Source of the DNA: CAVXSP01 sp963724645
Lineage (GTDB): Bacteria > Acidobacteriota > Vicinamibacteria > Vicinamibacterales > SCN-69-37
Length of the DNA: 64,000 nucleotides
Assembly (NCBI GenBank): GCA_963724645.1
Contig: CAVRVJ010000001.1
Span: 682,001 to 746,000, forward strand
Direction: 5' to 3'
Shown here: positions 19,721-27,032 of the stretch, piece by piece
Position numbering within the stretch: the first letter of the stretch is position 1
Layout of the letters: every line of letters begins with the position of its first letter
The notes under the pieces: model-generated
The model's input: only the letters and a program-made list of their open reading frames with translations
Databases searched by the model: none
What the model was told of the DNA's origin: nothing
Translations under genes and position numbers: made by a program

Positions 19721-20845
19721 CTATTTCAGATTTACCCGTTCCCATTCACGGACGCGCCTGCGTCCTTCGTTGAAGATCCGCTCGTAGTTGCCTTTGCGGA
19801 CCTTGAAGCTGGCGTCGGCGGTCAACTGCGCCCAGACCGGCGCCCATATGTCGAAGACCGCGAAGTATGCCGCGGCGCTCGCCGGCGCCACGGTGTCCGT
19901 GCCGAACAGGAACCGGTCCGGGTACTTGTTCAGCATCGCGGCCACGCGCGCGATCGACTGCGGCGAGGCGACCGCGTATTTCGCGACCTCGTCCCACGAG
20001 ATATCGAAGTTCAGATGCTTGAGCGCCGGGTCGGTCAGCATCGCCTCGACGATCTCCACCTGGTTGGGACTGCGTTCCGCCGCCTCGGCCGACACCTGCA
20101 CGGGGTGCACGATGCGTCCCAGGCCCACGTGCGCCCAGATGATCGACGCCGTCGGATGCCGCTTCAGCAGCGCCTTCATCTGCGTCAGATACACCGGCTC
20201 GGCATCCGTCTTCGCGAACGGCATGTCGATGTCGCTGTGGAGGATCACCACGAGGCCCGTTTCGCCCGCGAAGTCGAGGATGCGATCGAGCGCCGGGTTC
20301 GTGAGGCTGGCGGTTTCGCCGGAAATCTTCGACGAGACGAATTCCTTGTGGATGCTGAACTCGCCGATCCCGGTGAAGACGCCGGGAAAGACCTGCAGCA
20401 CCCTTCGGATGTGATCGACGCCGTACATGTCGGCGGGATTGAAGCCCGTGATCATCGGGTCGAAGCGGGCCTGCTCCTCTTTCGTCAGCGAGCGATAGAC
20501 GCTGGCGATATAGGCGTCGGTGAACGAGTAGTAGTAGAGCGGCGCGTCGCTGTGCAGGTAGTAGGTCGGGGCGAAGTCACCTGAATTGGCGTAGGACCAC
20601 TGCTGCTGCAGCGGGATCCCGAACAGCGTGGATCGGCCGACGCGCGTCCCCATGATTCCCAGGAAATCCCGGACACTGATGCCCTGCTGGATGTAGTTCG
20701 TCAGATGGAAGTGCGAATCGTAAAACTCGTTGGCCGCCCCCTGGCCTTGCGCCACCACCGGACGCGCGAGGACGAACACCAGGAGCGCCAGACCGGCGAT
20801 CGAAGCCATCAGCACAATCGGGTGTCGCGAGCGTTTGCGGGTCAT
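19721..20845 (-). CDS. Exported amidohydrolase-superfamily protein
   Basis: This is a 374-residue TIM-barrel metal-dependent hydrolase of the amidohydrolase-2 type. The N-terminal segment IVLMASIAGLALLVFVLARP is a signal peptide or membrane anchor. Metal-site motifs are visible: DSHFHL (HxH), VVILHSDIDMPF, IIWAHVGLGR and LFGTDTVAP. It is one of the few genes left of 23 kb with no frameshift. It stands between the DUF3011-barrel gene (42 nt upstream) and the DcaP-like porin (33 nt downstream), so it probably acts in the same periplasmic uptake and hydrolysis route. Substrate not identifiable. Confidence 0.85.
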   Translation of the reverse strand: MTRKRSRHPIVLMASIAGLALLVFVLARPVVAQGQGAANEFYDSHFHLTNYIQQGISVRDFLGIMGTRVGRSTLFGIPLQQQWSYANSGDFAPTYYLHSDAPLYYYSFTDAYIASVYRSLTKEEQARFDPMITGFNPADMYGVDHIRRVLQVFPGVFTGIGEFSIHKEFVSSKISGETASLTNPALDRILDFAGETGLVVILHSDIDMPFAKTDAEPVYLTQMKALLKRHPTASIIWAHVGLGRIVHPVQVSAEAAERSPNQVEIVEAMLTDPALKHLNFDISWDEVAKYAVASPQSIARVAAMLNKYPDRFLFGTDTVAPASAAAYFAVFDIWAPVWAQLTADASFKVRKGNYERIFNEGRRRVREWERVNLK

Positions 20846-20887
20846 GTACGTCCTGCCTTCATGAAGTCGGATCCGTCCTGACTTCGA

Positions 20888-22413
20888 TCAGAAGTTCATC
20901 TCGAGGTTGACGTGGAACAGGTTGCCGTTGCCTCCGACCGGGAAGGGCACCGCCGAATATCCCACCGGCGACTTGTTCAAATGCATCCATTCCGCGTTCA
21001 GTCGCAGACCACGCTGCTTGACGAAATACCAGTTCTCCCCGACCCGCAGATCGGACGCATCGCCGTAGCGGCCGAAGATCTGCGACCCGCTGAGATACAC
21101 CTGGAGCGATCTTGGGAATGACCATCGCCGAGGATTGCAACTGGTAGCCGTGGTCGCTGATGTCGGCGATGCCACCGGTGTTGGAGCCGGTGAAGCCGCT
21201 CAGCCAACGCCGGTAGAACTCCCCCTCCAGCGACAGGCCGTGGTACTTGATGCTGGCGTCGAGGCTCATCATCTGGTAGTCCACCTTGTCCACGCTGATG
21301 CCATTGCCGAACAGGTCCGGGGTGAAGATGACGCTGCCATCCGTCAACCGGATCTGGCTGTTTTCGATGGTCTCGCTGCCCGGCTGGCTCTGCTTGTCCT
21401 CGAGGCTGTGGGTGTAGTGAAGGCCGATCCTGGTGGCGACCTTCTGGTGATCGTCGTAATCGCCAAAGGTCCCGAAGAGGCCATTCTCACCAGTCGTCGG
21501 CAGCCATTGCACCATGAACGATTGCGTGTCGAACTTGTTGTCGAGCTGCGCCGAGCTGACGCCAAGCGTGCTCAGGTTGTTGGCGAACATCGCCATGTAC
21601 TTGAACTTGGTCTGAGCCTCGCCCTTGAGCCAGACGCCGGTGGTGTATGAGCCCCGGAAGAACTCGTCGGCGATGAGCCGGTTGTCCACGCCGAGCCAAT
21701 ACGGAAACTGTCCCTCGGTGCTCCGCGTGGACGGCAGCGACGTGATCCCGGCGCCTACGGTCGCGAAGCGGTTGAAGGAATAGCTCAGATTCCCGGCGCC
21801 CACGACCTGCGCCGGATCGCCCTGCGAGGAGTTCGACGACCAGACATAGAGGTAATACCGGAACTTCGGCGTGAGGAACCATCCCGCGAACGGCGCGAAG
21901 AACTTCTGCAGCTGCATGTCCTGACGAAGCTGCACGGAATGCGTCTTGCCAAAGTAGTCGACGTAGGTGGCATCCAGATTCCGCTGGTTCAAGTAACGCG
22001 CGTAGCTGAAGAGCCGGAAATAGATCTCGCCCTCGTCGCCCTCGTACAGCAGGAACCCGACGTTGGGGACGTGCTCGAGCGGCTTCACCTTCGTCGTCTG
22101 CCCCTGCGCCACCTGACCCACGACGAACTCGCCGGTGCAGCCGTCCGACACCCACACGCCCGTGTCGTCATAACCCCAGGTCTTGCCGAGCAGGCACGCG
22201 GCACTCCCGGTCGATCGCGTCAGCGCGACGCCCGCCGATGTGTTCGGCGTCGCAGTGCGTGCGTTGGCCTGCCGTCGACGCGCACGACACGGTGGCCGCG
22301 GTCACTTGCGTGGGAGGCGAAGCTGGCGCGGGCGCGCCGCCTGGAGGCGCTCCCTGCGCGTGGACCAGACGAGCGAGAAGAAGAGCCAGCAGCGCCGCCG
22401 CTGGGCCGAACAC
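20888..22413 (-). CDS. Outer-membrane beta-barrel protein with N-terminal DUF3011 domain (frameshifted)
   Basis: Signal peptide ALLALLLARLVHAQG is followed by a cysteine-rich DUF3011-type module: VSCASTAGQRTHCDA, then (in another frame) LTRSTGSAACLLGKTWGYDD, then VWVSDGCTGEFVVGQ. The rest, from about residue 100, is a barrel with aromatic strands (GEIYFRLFSYARYLNQRNLD, KFRYYLYVWSSNSSQGDPAQ, YKMAMFANNL-like segments) ending GNLFHVNLEMNF. Frame changes are near 22240 and 21130. ~508 residues. GTG at 22413 is the only start near the signal, without a clear Shine-Dalgarno. It is first in the minus-strand cluster leading to amidohydrolase, porin and glutaminase. The DUF3011-barrel fusion is unusual; role unknown. 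Confidence 0.7.
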
Positions 22414-22594
22414 AGCGCCGACTCGGGATCCCGCCCTGTGGATTCGAGTGGAAGACCGTCATCGGATGGCTGCTACCGCAAGAGACGGGCCAGCCTGCGC
22501 CAATCGAAGTTTGACCTGAGGCCCAGCAAACAGGGGCAAAAGGACAGCGATCTCGGAGATCCGGCGGCGCGTGTCGCGGCAAATAGGGATCGGA

Positions 22595-22612
22595 GTCACA
22601 GCATGCAGTGAC
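22595..22612. promoter_or_regulatory. Palindrome 1 of a putative shared operator
   Basis: GTCACAGCATGCAGTGAC is an 18-bp near-perfect palindrome in the divergent gap between the DUF3011-barrel gene and the next OMP gene. It matches the palindrome at 24428-24445 at 14 of 18 positions. Its regulator is not in the window. Confidence 0.4.
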
Positions 22613-22694
22613 CGGCCGTCGATTCGCACGGGGGGGAGCAGGTGGCGCAGCTCTTGCGGGCGATTGGGGGTGGCGGATGCGCCAAGAGACGTTG

Positions 22695-23468
22695 ATGAGC
22701 ACTCCTCGTTGCCCACGCCGCTTGCTCACAATCGGCGCGGCGGCCGGCCTGGTATCGTGCGCGGCCCTGGCCGCAGCGCAAACGCCCGTGACGGAGGTCG
22801 TCCGCACGGAGTCGCGCGCGGCCGCGTGGGACACCGTGGTCTATCCCCTCGATTGGTGGGTGCCCTACCTGGGCGCGAACATGCAGGTGCCCGGAGAGCC
22901 CGGCACCGGCGAACCCCCGCGGGTGGAGACCTCAGGCGGTCTCAACCAGGCGTTCGCCGCCGGGTTTCGACTCGAGCGATGGCGCGTGTCCGTCCAGGCG
23001 AACGCGCTGTGGGCGGGCCTCTCCGGCTCGGCAGAAACGCCGCACGCCGAACTCAACGTGGACGCGAGCTACGGCCAGTTGCTGGGTGGCTTCGAAATCC
23101 TTCGCGCGATCTACATCGACGGAGGCGTCCGACGCCTTGCCCTGGACATGCGCGCAACGGTCTTTTCATCCCCGGAATTCACGTGGAAGCCGGAATTCTG
23201 GGAGCCCGTCGCAGGCGTCACGCTGCGCCCGACGCTTGGCAGGAGCACTCGCCTCATGATCCACGCCGATGTCGGCGGCCTTGGAGATGACAACCACCGA
23301 TCGGTCGCGTTGAAGGCTCTCATCGAGTGGAAGCCAATCGCTCACTTCTCACTCGGCGGCGGCTGGGGCGTGTTGTATCTCCGGGCGGACGGTCAGGTTC
23401 GTACCCAGCCGGTGCACCTGCAGCAGACACTGAACGGCCCCACCCTTACGTTGGGGATACCGTTCTGA
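22695..23468 (+). CDS. Outer-membrane beta-barrel protein of unknown function
   Basis: This is a 257-residue exported protein. LLTIGAAAGLVSCAALAAAQ is the signal peptide; the mature protein consists of amphipathic strands (GFRLERWRVSVQANALWAGL, YGQLLGGFEILRAIYIDGGV, TWKPEFWEPVAGVTLRPTLG, HFSLGGGWGVLYLRADGQVR) and ends LTLGIPF, an aromatic C-terminal residue as in OMPs. The start at 22695 (MSTPRCPRRLL) is preferred over ATG 22677 because it gives a normal n-region; both are possible. No frameshift. Probably a small 8-12-strand barrel; no ligand can be inferred. It is transcribed divergently from the DUF3011-barrel gene. Confidence 0.7.
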   Translation: MSTPRCPRRLLTIGAAAGLVSCAALAAAQTPVTEVVRTESRAAAWDTVVYPLDWWVPYLGANMQVPGEPGTGEPPRVETSGGLNQAFAAGFRLERWRVSVQANALWAGLSGSAETPHAELNVDASYGQLLGGFEILRAIYIDGGVRRLALDMRATVFSSPEFTWKPEFWEPVAGVTLRPTLGRSTRLMIHADVGGLGDDNHRSVALKALIEWKPIAHFSLGGGWGVLYLRADGQVRTQPVHLQQTLNGPTLTLGIPF

Positions 23469-23582
23469 AGACCTCACCGTGTGCTGTCACCCGTCTTTCG
23501 ACGGGCGGTAGCAGCCGGGTCTCGCGTGGTGGCGACCGCGATACCCGCGATCACCACCGTCCCGGCCAATGCGCGTGTGCCG

Positions 23583-24128
23583 CTACTTCTTGTCCTTCGC
23601 CGACGGCGGGAAGTTCTTGAACATCTTCTCCGAGGCCTTCTCCAGCTTCTTCACGTTCTTGTCAGGGTTGTCCGAGAGCTCGTCCTCAGCGATGCCGCGG
23701 AACACGAGATTCTTGGACTTCTCCGAGAACATGTCCACCACGAGCGTGCCGACGCGGTACTCGCTCACGACGGTCTGAGACGTGCCCATGCCCATGCCGC
23801 CATAGTGATAGCCGTAGCCACCCATGCCGCCGCTGTAGAACGTGCTGGCGGTTCTCTTAGTGTCCGTGGCGCCGTGAAGGACGACGTCGATGTCCGCCTG
23901 TCCCAGGGGAGCCTTCTTCCAGCCTTTCGAGGCGACCGCTTCGTCGAACTCTGTGAGGACCCGGCGCTGCGAGAGGTCATTGCCCCAGGTCGTGCCGAGC
24001 CTGATCGAATAGGTCTTGACGGTCGAGAAGTCGAAGGCCTTGTCGAAGTCGATTTTGACGTCCTGAGCCAGGGCCAGGGCGGGAGCCATGACGAGCGAAC
24101 AGGTCAACAACGCGCGAAGTATCTTCAT
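23583..24128 (-). CDS. DUF4136 domain-containing periplasmic protein
   Basis: A 181-residue exported protein with the DUF4136 fold. ALLTCSLVMAPALALAQ is the signal peptide. The domain starts VKIDFDKAFDFSTVKTYSIR and includes LTEFDEAVASKGWKKAPLGQ and ADIDVVLHG, a Gly/Tyr/Met-rich insertion (GGMGGYGYHYGGMGMGTSQT), then VGTLVVDMFSEKSKNLVFRG and a lysine-rich tail. The ATG at 24128 has GGAGGT upstream with ideal spacing. There is no lipobox, unlike many DUF4136 lipoproteins. Function unknown. It is transcribed away from the OMP gene at 24617 across a 488-bp gap. Confidence 0.85.
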   Translation of the reverse strand: MKILRALLTCSLVMAPALALAQDVKIDFDKAFDFSTVKTYSIRLGTTWGNDLSQRRVLTEFDEAVASKGWKKAPLGQADIDVVLHGATDTKRTASTFYSGGMGGYGYHYGGMGMGTSQTVVSEYRVGTLVVDMFSEKSKNLVFRGIAEDELSDNPDKNVKKLEKASEKMFKNFPPSAKDKK

Positions 24129-24616
24129 GCGCACCTCCAATGTGCTGCCATTTTACTCGCAAGTAACGGGCCATTCATGTTCGGTGAAGGCCGACGCAAG
24201 AATGTCGCGAAAACCGCGGGAATGCGGCTGGTTGGCCGGGAACCCTGCCGAAGTGCGGCTGCCGCCTGACAACGGGCCGTGATCGGCTGCCCCGGGGTTC
24301 AGCGACGCGAGGTCGAGGTTCTTACGTCTCAGTGTCCTCCAACCCTGGGGGCGCTCGATCTGTCCGCTTTCGTCCACGATTAGCGAGTTACACAGTTCTC
24401 GCCTTCGGGGCGGGTCCGCACGATGGGATTACAGCATGTTGTGACGCCGCTCCCGTCTATCGCGAGGCGCCACACGTGATTTGTGGACATTTCCCCATTT
24501 CTGCTCAGCATTTTCAATGGGCTGAGGCCGTTTTTCGCGTCGCGGTGGCTGGTCCATCTCTTGCGAGGAGAGTGGCGGATACAATGGAACGAGCTTCCAG
24601 AGTAGGAGTAGACACA
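24129..24616. other. 488-bp divergent intergenic region
   Basis: No convincing gene is seen. It is less GC-rich towards the right end and contains palindrome 2 (24428-24445). An AGGAG Shine-Dalgarno precedes the ATG at 24617. The length suggests promoters for both flanking genes; no clear -35/-10 pair could be fixed. Confidence 0.5.
24428..24445. promoter_or_regulatory. Palindrome 2 of a putative shared operator
   Basis: ATTACAGCATGTTGTGAC contains TTACA-N6-TGTGA arms. It lies about 180 nt upstream of the OMP ATG at 24617 and closely resembles the elements at 22595 and 39068. Confidence 0.45.
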
Positions 24617-25306
24617 ATGCGATTTGCCAAGTCCGTCCTCTTCGGCGCCATGATTCTGGCGCTCACCCCGACAGTCAGTAGCGCCCAAGATCAAAAAATC
24701 CACGTGAACTTCGGCGGCGGTCCCACGTTCATCAGCGGCGACTTCGGCAGCAAGTTCAATACCGGCTGGGGCCCGGCGATCGGCGTCACGTTCGACGCGA
24801 ACCAGCACCTCAGCGCCCAGTTCGAATATGCCTATCGCTGGTTCGACGTTAGCAGCGGCACGCTCCCGATCGGGGCGACTGCCTTTGGCGCGAACCACCA
24901 GACGCACCAACTGGACTTCAACCTGATCTTCAACCTGTCCCCTTCGGATAGCGCCGTGCGCGTGTACGTCGTCGGCGGACCTGGCGCGTACTACCGCAAG
25001 GTGGAGATCACCCATTACGAAGGCACCGGCTACATCTGCGACCCGTTCTGGTACGTCTGCGGTTACTACCCGGTGACCTCGGTGATCGGATCGCGCGGCG
25101 GCTGGGACTTCGGGTTCGACATCGGGGGCGGCGTCGGGTTCAAGATCGGCGAGGCGGCGGAATTCTACATCGAGTCGCGGTACCACTACGTCGTCGGGCC
25201 CGACATCCAGCCGGCCGCCGGGGTCAACCCGCCGCCGGGACAAACGTTTACTGGCGGCAGCACGAGCGGCAGCTACTATCCGCTCACGTTCGGATTCCGC
25301 TTCTGA
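24617..25306 (+). CDS. Outer-membrane protein (OmpA-type small beta-barrel)
   Basis: A 229-residue exported barrel. VLFGAMILALTPTVSSAQDQ is the signal peptide. Mature strands: KIHVNFGGGPTFISGDFGSK, WGPAIGVTFDANQHLSAQFE, HQLDFNLIFNLS, VRVYVVGGPGAYYRKVEITH, WDFGFDIGGGVGFKIGEAAE and FYIESRYHYVVGPD, ending SYYPLTFGFRF with the terminal Phe typical of OMPs. A Cys pair (YICDPFWYVCGYYP) in a loop may form a disulfide. ATG 24617 has AGGAG eight bases upstream. No frameshift. Role unknown; membrane stability or adhesion-like functions are common for the fold. Confidence 0.8.
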   Translation: MRFAKSVLFGAMILALTPTVSSAQDQKIHVNFGGGPTFISGDFGSKFNTGWGPAIGVTFDANQHLSAQFEYAYRWFDVSSGTLPIGATAFGANHQTHQLDFNLIFNLSPSDSAVRVYVVGGPGAYYRKVEITHYEGTGYICDPFWYVCGYYPVTSVIGSRGGWDFGFDIGGGVGFKIGEAAEFYIESRYHYVVGPDIQPAAGVNPPPGQTFTGGSTSGSYYPLTFGFRF

Positions 25307-25313
25307 GCGTGAG

Positions 25314-25346
25314 TCTGGAGCGCCCACATCAGGAGGGCGCTCCAGA
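25314..25346. terminator. Bidirectional hairpin between convergent genes
   Basis: TCTGGAGCGCCC (25314-25325) and GGGCGCTCCAGA (25335-25346) form a perfect 12-bp stem with a 9-nt loop, 8 nt after the OMP stop and 21 nt before the CDF stop on the other strand. There is no T-run, but position and stem strength fit a shared terminator. Confidence 0.7.
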
Positions 25347-25366
25347 CCGTCCGCTTGGTCAGTTCG

Positions 25367-26302
25367 CTATGGCTGATGGCCGAGACGGCGACTCGTGCAA
25401 TACATGTCGTTGACGTCGCAGCCTTCGACCTCGACCTGAACGGTCGTGTGCGTAATGTGAAAGCGTTGTTCGATCTCGTGGACGACGGACCGGAGCACCT
25501 GCTGGCCCTCCCGGATGCTCTGTTCCGCGACGACGATGTGACAACTGCAGGCGACGACGCCAGGACCGACCATCCAGACATGGAGGTCGTGCACGTCGAG
25601 CACGCCAATCACGCCCCGAATCGACGCGATGACGGACTGCATGTCCACACCGGCGGGCGTGCCTTCGAGCAAGACCGTCGCGCTTTCGAGCAGGACGCCG
25701 TAACTGCTGTAAAGAATCAGCGCCGCGATGAGCATGGACACCACGGGATCGGCCCATGCGGTGTGCGTCGTCAGAACGATGATGCCGGCGGCGACAACGC
25801 CCATGGCCGAGACCGCGTCGCCCATCATGTGAAGATACGCGCTGCGGACGTTGATGTCGTCCTTCGAGCCCCTGCGCAGCCACACCCCGATGAGAAGGTT
25901 CACGACGATCGCGGTGGTGGCCACGCCAATCATCAGGATGCCGGAGACGGGTTCCGGTTGCCGGATTCGGTCGATGGCCTCCCATCCAATGAAGATGGCC
26001 AGCACCACAAGTGAGATCGCATTCACGAGAGCCGCGACGACTCCGACGCGGTGATAGCCGAACGTCATCCCGTGATGGGAAGGCTTGCGGGCAATCCAGA
26101 TCGCATACCAGCTGAACCCGAGGGCCGCTGCGTCGGCCAGGTTGTGTCCCGCGTCCGAGATCAGGGCCAGGCTGTGAGCGACCCACCCGCAGAGCGCCTC
26201 GACGACCACGAACGTCAGGGTCAACGCGACCGCGGCCGCCATTACCCGGCTCGAGAGGTCCGAGGGACCGTGGGCGTGACCGTGCGTGTGGTCGTGCGTC
26301 AT
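25367..26302 (-). CDS. czcD: Cation diffusion facilitator (CzcD-type Zn2+/divalent cation exporter)
   Basis: An inner-membrane metal/H+ antiporter of 311 residues. The His-rich start (MTHDHTHGHAHG) fits zinc handling. The metal site is in LALISDAGHNLADAAALGFS and YLHMMGDAVSAMGVVAAGII (HxxxD-type pairs in TM2 and TM5). Six membrane helices are evident, followed by the cytosolic CDF dimerisation domain (VIGVLDVHDLHVWMVGPGVV, EQRFHITHTTVQVEVEGCD). ATG 26302 was chosen because the upstream extension lacks family features. No frameshift; divergent to the gene at 26428. Confidence 0.9.
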   Translation of the reverse strand: MTHDHTHGHAHGPSDLSSRVMAAAVALTLTFVVVEALCGWVAHSLALISDAGHNLADAAALGFSWYAIWIARKPSHHGMTFGYHRVGVVAALVNAISLVVLAIFIGWEAIDRIRQPEPVSGILMIGVATTAIVVNLLIGVWLRRGSKDDINVRSAYLHMMGDAVSAMGVVAAGIIVLTTHTAWADPVVSMLIAALILYSSYGVLLESATVLLEGTPAGVDMQSVIASIRGVIGVLDVHDLHVWMVGPGVVACSCHIVVAEQSIREGQQVLRSVVHEIEQRFHITHTTVQVEVEGCDVNDMYCTSRRLGHQP

Positions 26303-26427
26303 GTTGCCCAATGGGTCGAGGCCGCGCTGGACCAGCCTAACGTATGTGACCGGTTCGCGGTCCTGTGCGATACTGCCCGCAGCGTCCCACATACCAGCGG
26401 GGTTCATCGTCCGAGTGGAGAGTCAAC

Positions 26428-27024
26428 ATGCAAATCAGAACGCGGCTGATCCCGAATTTTCTGCTGACAGCCTTCGCGGTTGCTGTGGCGCTCGCGCCAG
26501 CCGCCTCTGTGTCCGGGCAGAACCAGAAAGAGAGTTTCACCGGGTTTGCGATCAACATGAACAGCGGGCCGAATACCGGGACCGTGGACTTCACGTTTGA
26601 GCGCTGGTCCACCGACGCCGAGCGCGGACAGTTGCTCAGCATCGTCAAGGAAGAAAAAGACGAGATCCGGATGAACCAGAAGCTGCTGCAGGCGCTGCAG
26701 AAGATGCCGAAAACCGGTTACATCAAAACGGGCAACACTCTTGCCTGGGACCTGCGCTTCGCCCGTCAGAGCAAGCTCGAAGACGGCGGTCGCCAGATCG
26801 TGCTCGCCACCGATCGGCCGATCGCCTTTGCCGAGACACGCAACCAATCGCGCACGTTGGACTATCCCTTCACGATTGTCGAGATACACCTCGACAAGAA
26901 CAATCGCGGAGAGGGAAAGATCCTGGTCGGCACGAAGATCGTCGTCGACAAGAACAACAATCTGGTGCTCGAGCACTACGGCCAGCAGCCGGTGGCCTTC
27001 AACGACATCAAACCGTTGAAGTAG
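26428..27024 (+). CDS. Hypothetical secreted protein
   Basis: A 198-residue protein with signal peptide LLTAFAVAVALAPAASVSGQ. The mature part begins KESFTGFAINMNSGPNTGTV and is beta-rich: VDFTFERWSTDAERGQLLSI, NTLAWDLRFARQSKLEDGGR, QIVLATDRPIAFAETRNQSR, FTIVEIHLDKNNRGEGKILV and TKIVVDKNNNLVLEHYGQQP. GGAGAG precedes the ATG. Intact. It does not match a family I can name, but the layout looks like a single-domain periplasmic beta-sandwich. It ends 8 nt from the convergent glucosidase stop, with no terminator between them. Confidence 0.75.
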   Translation: MQIRTRLIPNFLLTAFAVAVALAPAASVSGQNQKESFTGFAINMNSGPNTGTVDFTFERWSTDAERGQLLSIVKEEKDEIRMNQKLLQALQKMPKTGYIKTGNTLAWDLRFARQSKLEDGGRQIVLATDRPIAFAETRNQSRTLDYPFTIVEIHLDKNNRGEGKILVGTKIVVDKNNNLVLEHYGQQPVAFNDIKPLK

Positions 27025-27032
27025 GTCCTATC

